This document shows positions 63,339 through 64,000 of a DNA stretch of 64,000 nucleotides, piece by piece (within the stretch, counting starts at the first letter, position 1; each line of letters starts with the position of its first letter). Where the stretch lies: the NCBI GenBank assembly GCA_041739275.1, contig JBGSOF010000055.1, positions 1 through 64,000 on the forward strand. Direction: 5' to 3'. Made by a program: the position numbers and the translations under genes. The stretch is from WGMI01 sp041739275. GTDB taxonomy: Bacteria > Bacteroidota > Bacteroidia > Flavobacteriales > Schleiferiaceae. Under the pieces are notes generated by a model that was not told the origin of the DNA, did no database searches, and worked only from the letters and a program-made list of their open reading frames with translations.

Positions 63339-63995
63339 ATGAATTTGCTGTTCATCGGAGATGTCCACGGCTGCTATTTTACCTTCAAAAAGCTGGTCGA
63401 AGAGCAGTGGAACCCCGAGCGCGACTTTTTGATTCAGCTCGGAGACCTGATCAACAAAGGGAGATACAGTGCCGAGGTATTGCGATTTGTCTGGGAGCTT
63501 CAGGCAGAATACCCTTATAACTGCTTTTTTTTAAAGGGAAACCACGAGTTTGCCTTCGCTCAAGGGATTCGCCAAAAAAATGCAAGTCCCGAAATAAGTC
63601 AAACGGCCGAGCAATTGCGAAGTGCCGACATGCCTCTGGCGAATGCGCTCAAATGGATCGACACCCTCCCGCTCAAATGGGAATCGCCCTATGTGCTCGC
63701 CACCCACGCAGGCATTGCGAAGAACTGCGTCAAACCCTATGTCGAAACTGCCTTGAGGGGAGTCTTATTGAATCGAAGTCCGCTCAAGCCTCTTGAAAAA
63801 GTGCAGATTATCGGCCACAATGTCGTAAAAGGCGAAAAAGCTTTGTTCAAAACTGCCGAAAACGCTTGGCACATCGATACGGGTGCCTGGATGGGAAAGA
63901 AGCTCACCGCCCTGAGGCTCAGTTACAAAGGAAATTATCTCGACAGTTATTCCTCTGAAGTTGACCGAAGAGATTTACTCGCTTTTCGATTGTAA
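63339..63995 (+). CDS. Metallophosphatase, PPP/Ap4A-hydrolase-like
   Basis: The 218-residue protein has the metal and phosphate motifs GDVHG (7-11), GDLINKG (34-40), GNHE and a C-terminal H-containing DTGAW. This is the pattern of serine/threonine phosphatases and symmetrical Ap4A hydrolases. The substrate cannot be told apart. It follows dnaN by 30 bases and is probably co-transcribed. Confidence 0.88.
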   Translation: MNLLFIGDVHGCYFTFKKLVEEQWNPERDFLIQLGDLINKGRYSAEVLRFVWELQAEYPYNCFFLKGNHEFAFAQGIRQKNASPEISQTAEQLRSADMPLANALKWIDTLPLKWESPYVLATHAGIAKNCVKPYVETALRGVLLNRSPLKPLEKVQIIGHNVVKGEKALFKTAENAWHIDTGAWMGKKLTALRLSYKGNYLDSYSSEVDRRDLLAFRL

Positions 63996-64000
63996 TAACT

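Overview
This window is a dense, chromosomal stretch of a Bacteroidota genome, most likely a marine or aquatic member of the Flavobacteriales (Cryomorphaceae or Schleiferiaceae-like). The genus cannot be fixed from the sequence alone. The assignment rests on gldF and gldG, two secreted proteins with type IX secretion C-terminal domains, an S46 dipeptidyl-peptidase, DnaE with a fused exonuclease domain, an rpsP with a long acidic tail, and several promoters of the Bacteroidota type (TTG, then about 19 bases, then TAnnTTTG). I found 59 protein genes. I saw no tRNA, rRNA, insertion sequence, prophage or CRISPR array.

Layout. 1-12.5 kb: a hairpin-rich repeat, trxA, dnaE, a lone response regulator with a structured intergenic element beside it, a coupled ThiF-like / GNAT-like pair, a VWA / MoxR-type ATPase pair, and a PIN-PhoH protein. 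12.8-19.6 kb: a gliding-type secreted protein, a glycine-rich RNA-binding protein, selD-mnmH (selenium modification of tRNA), and an alpha-carbonic anhydrase lipoprotein with an outer-membrane porin. 19.7-31.6 kb: thrS-infC-rpmI-rplT, an SH3-like secreted protein, an acyl-CoA carboxylase beta subunit, rimM, trmN6, lpdA, ridA, pabA and nhaC. 31.5-35.8 kb: a tight four-gene reverse operon carrying two different photolyase/cryptochrome proteins with a DUF429 and an SRPBCC protein. 35.9-49.1 kb: an S46 peptidase, methyltransferase, phosphatase, rpsP, HerA-like ATPase, AAA ATPase-recQ, fmt, HU, pdxH, algH and pabC. 49.2-57.3 kb: a secreted alpha/beta-hydrolase-like protein, a second copy of the hairpin repeat, rhomboid, rarA, a surface lipoprotein, an OmpW/PorT-like barrel, purC and phoH. 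57.5-64 kb: a five-gene operon in which every junction is a 4-base stop/start overlap (SAM hydroxide adenosyltransferase, ABM monooxygenase, gldF, gldG, DUF4340), then dnaN and a metallophosphatase.

Most genes are housekeeping and act in replication, translation, tRNA modification and cofactor supply. The stretches most worth a second look are: the ThiF-like plus GNAT-like pair (possible small-molecule synthesis), the paired photolyase operon with DUF429, the non-AUG start of infC, the two long copies of a hairpin repeat, the structured element at 5.4-5.6 kb, and a secreted hydrolase-like protein without a normal nucleophile serine. Non-ATG starts (TTG, GTG) overlapping the previous stop codon are common here, and I chose many starts on that basis.
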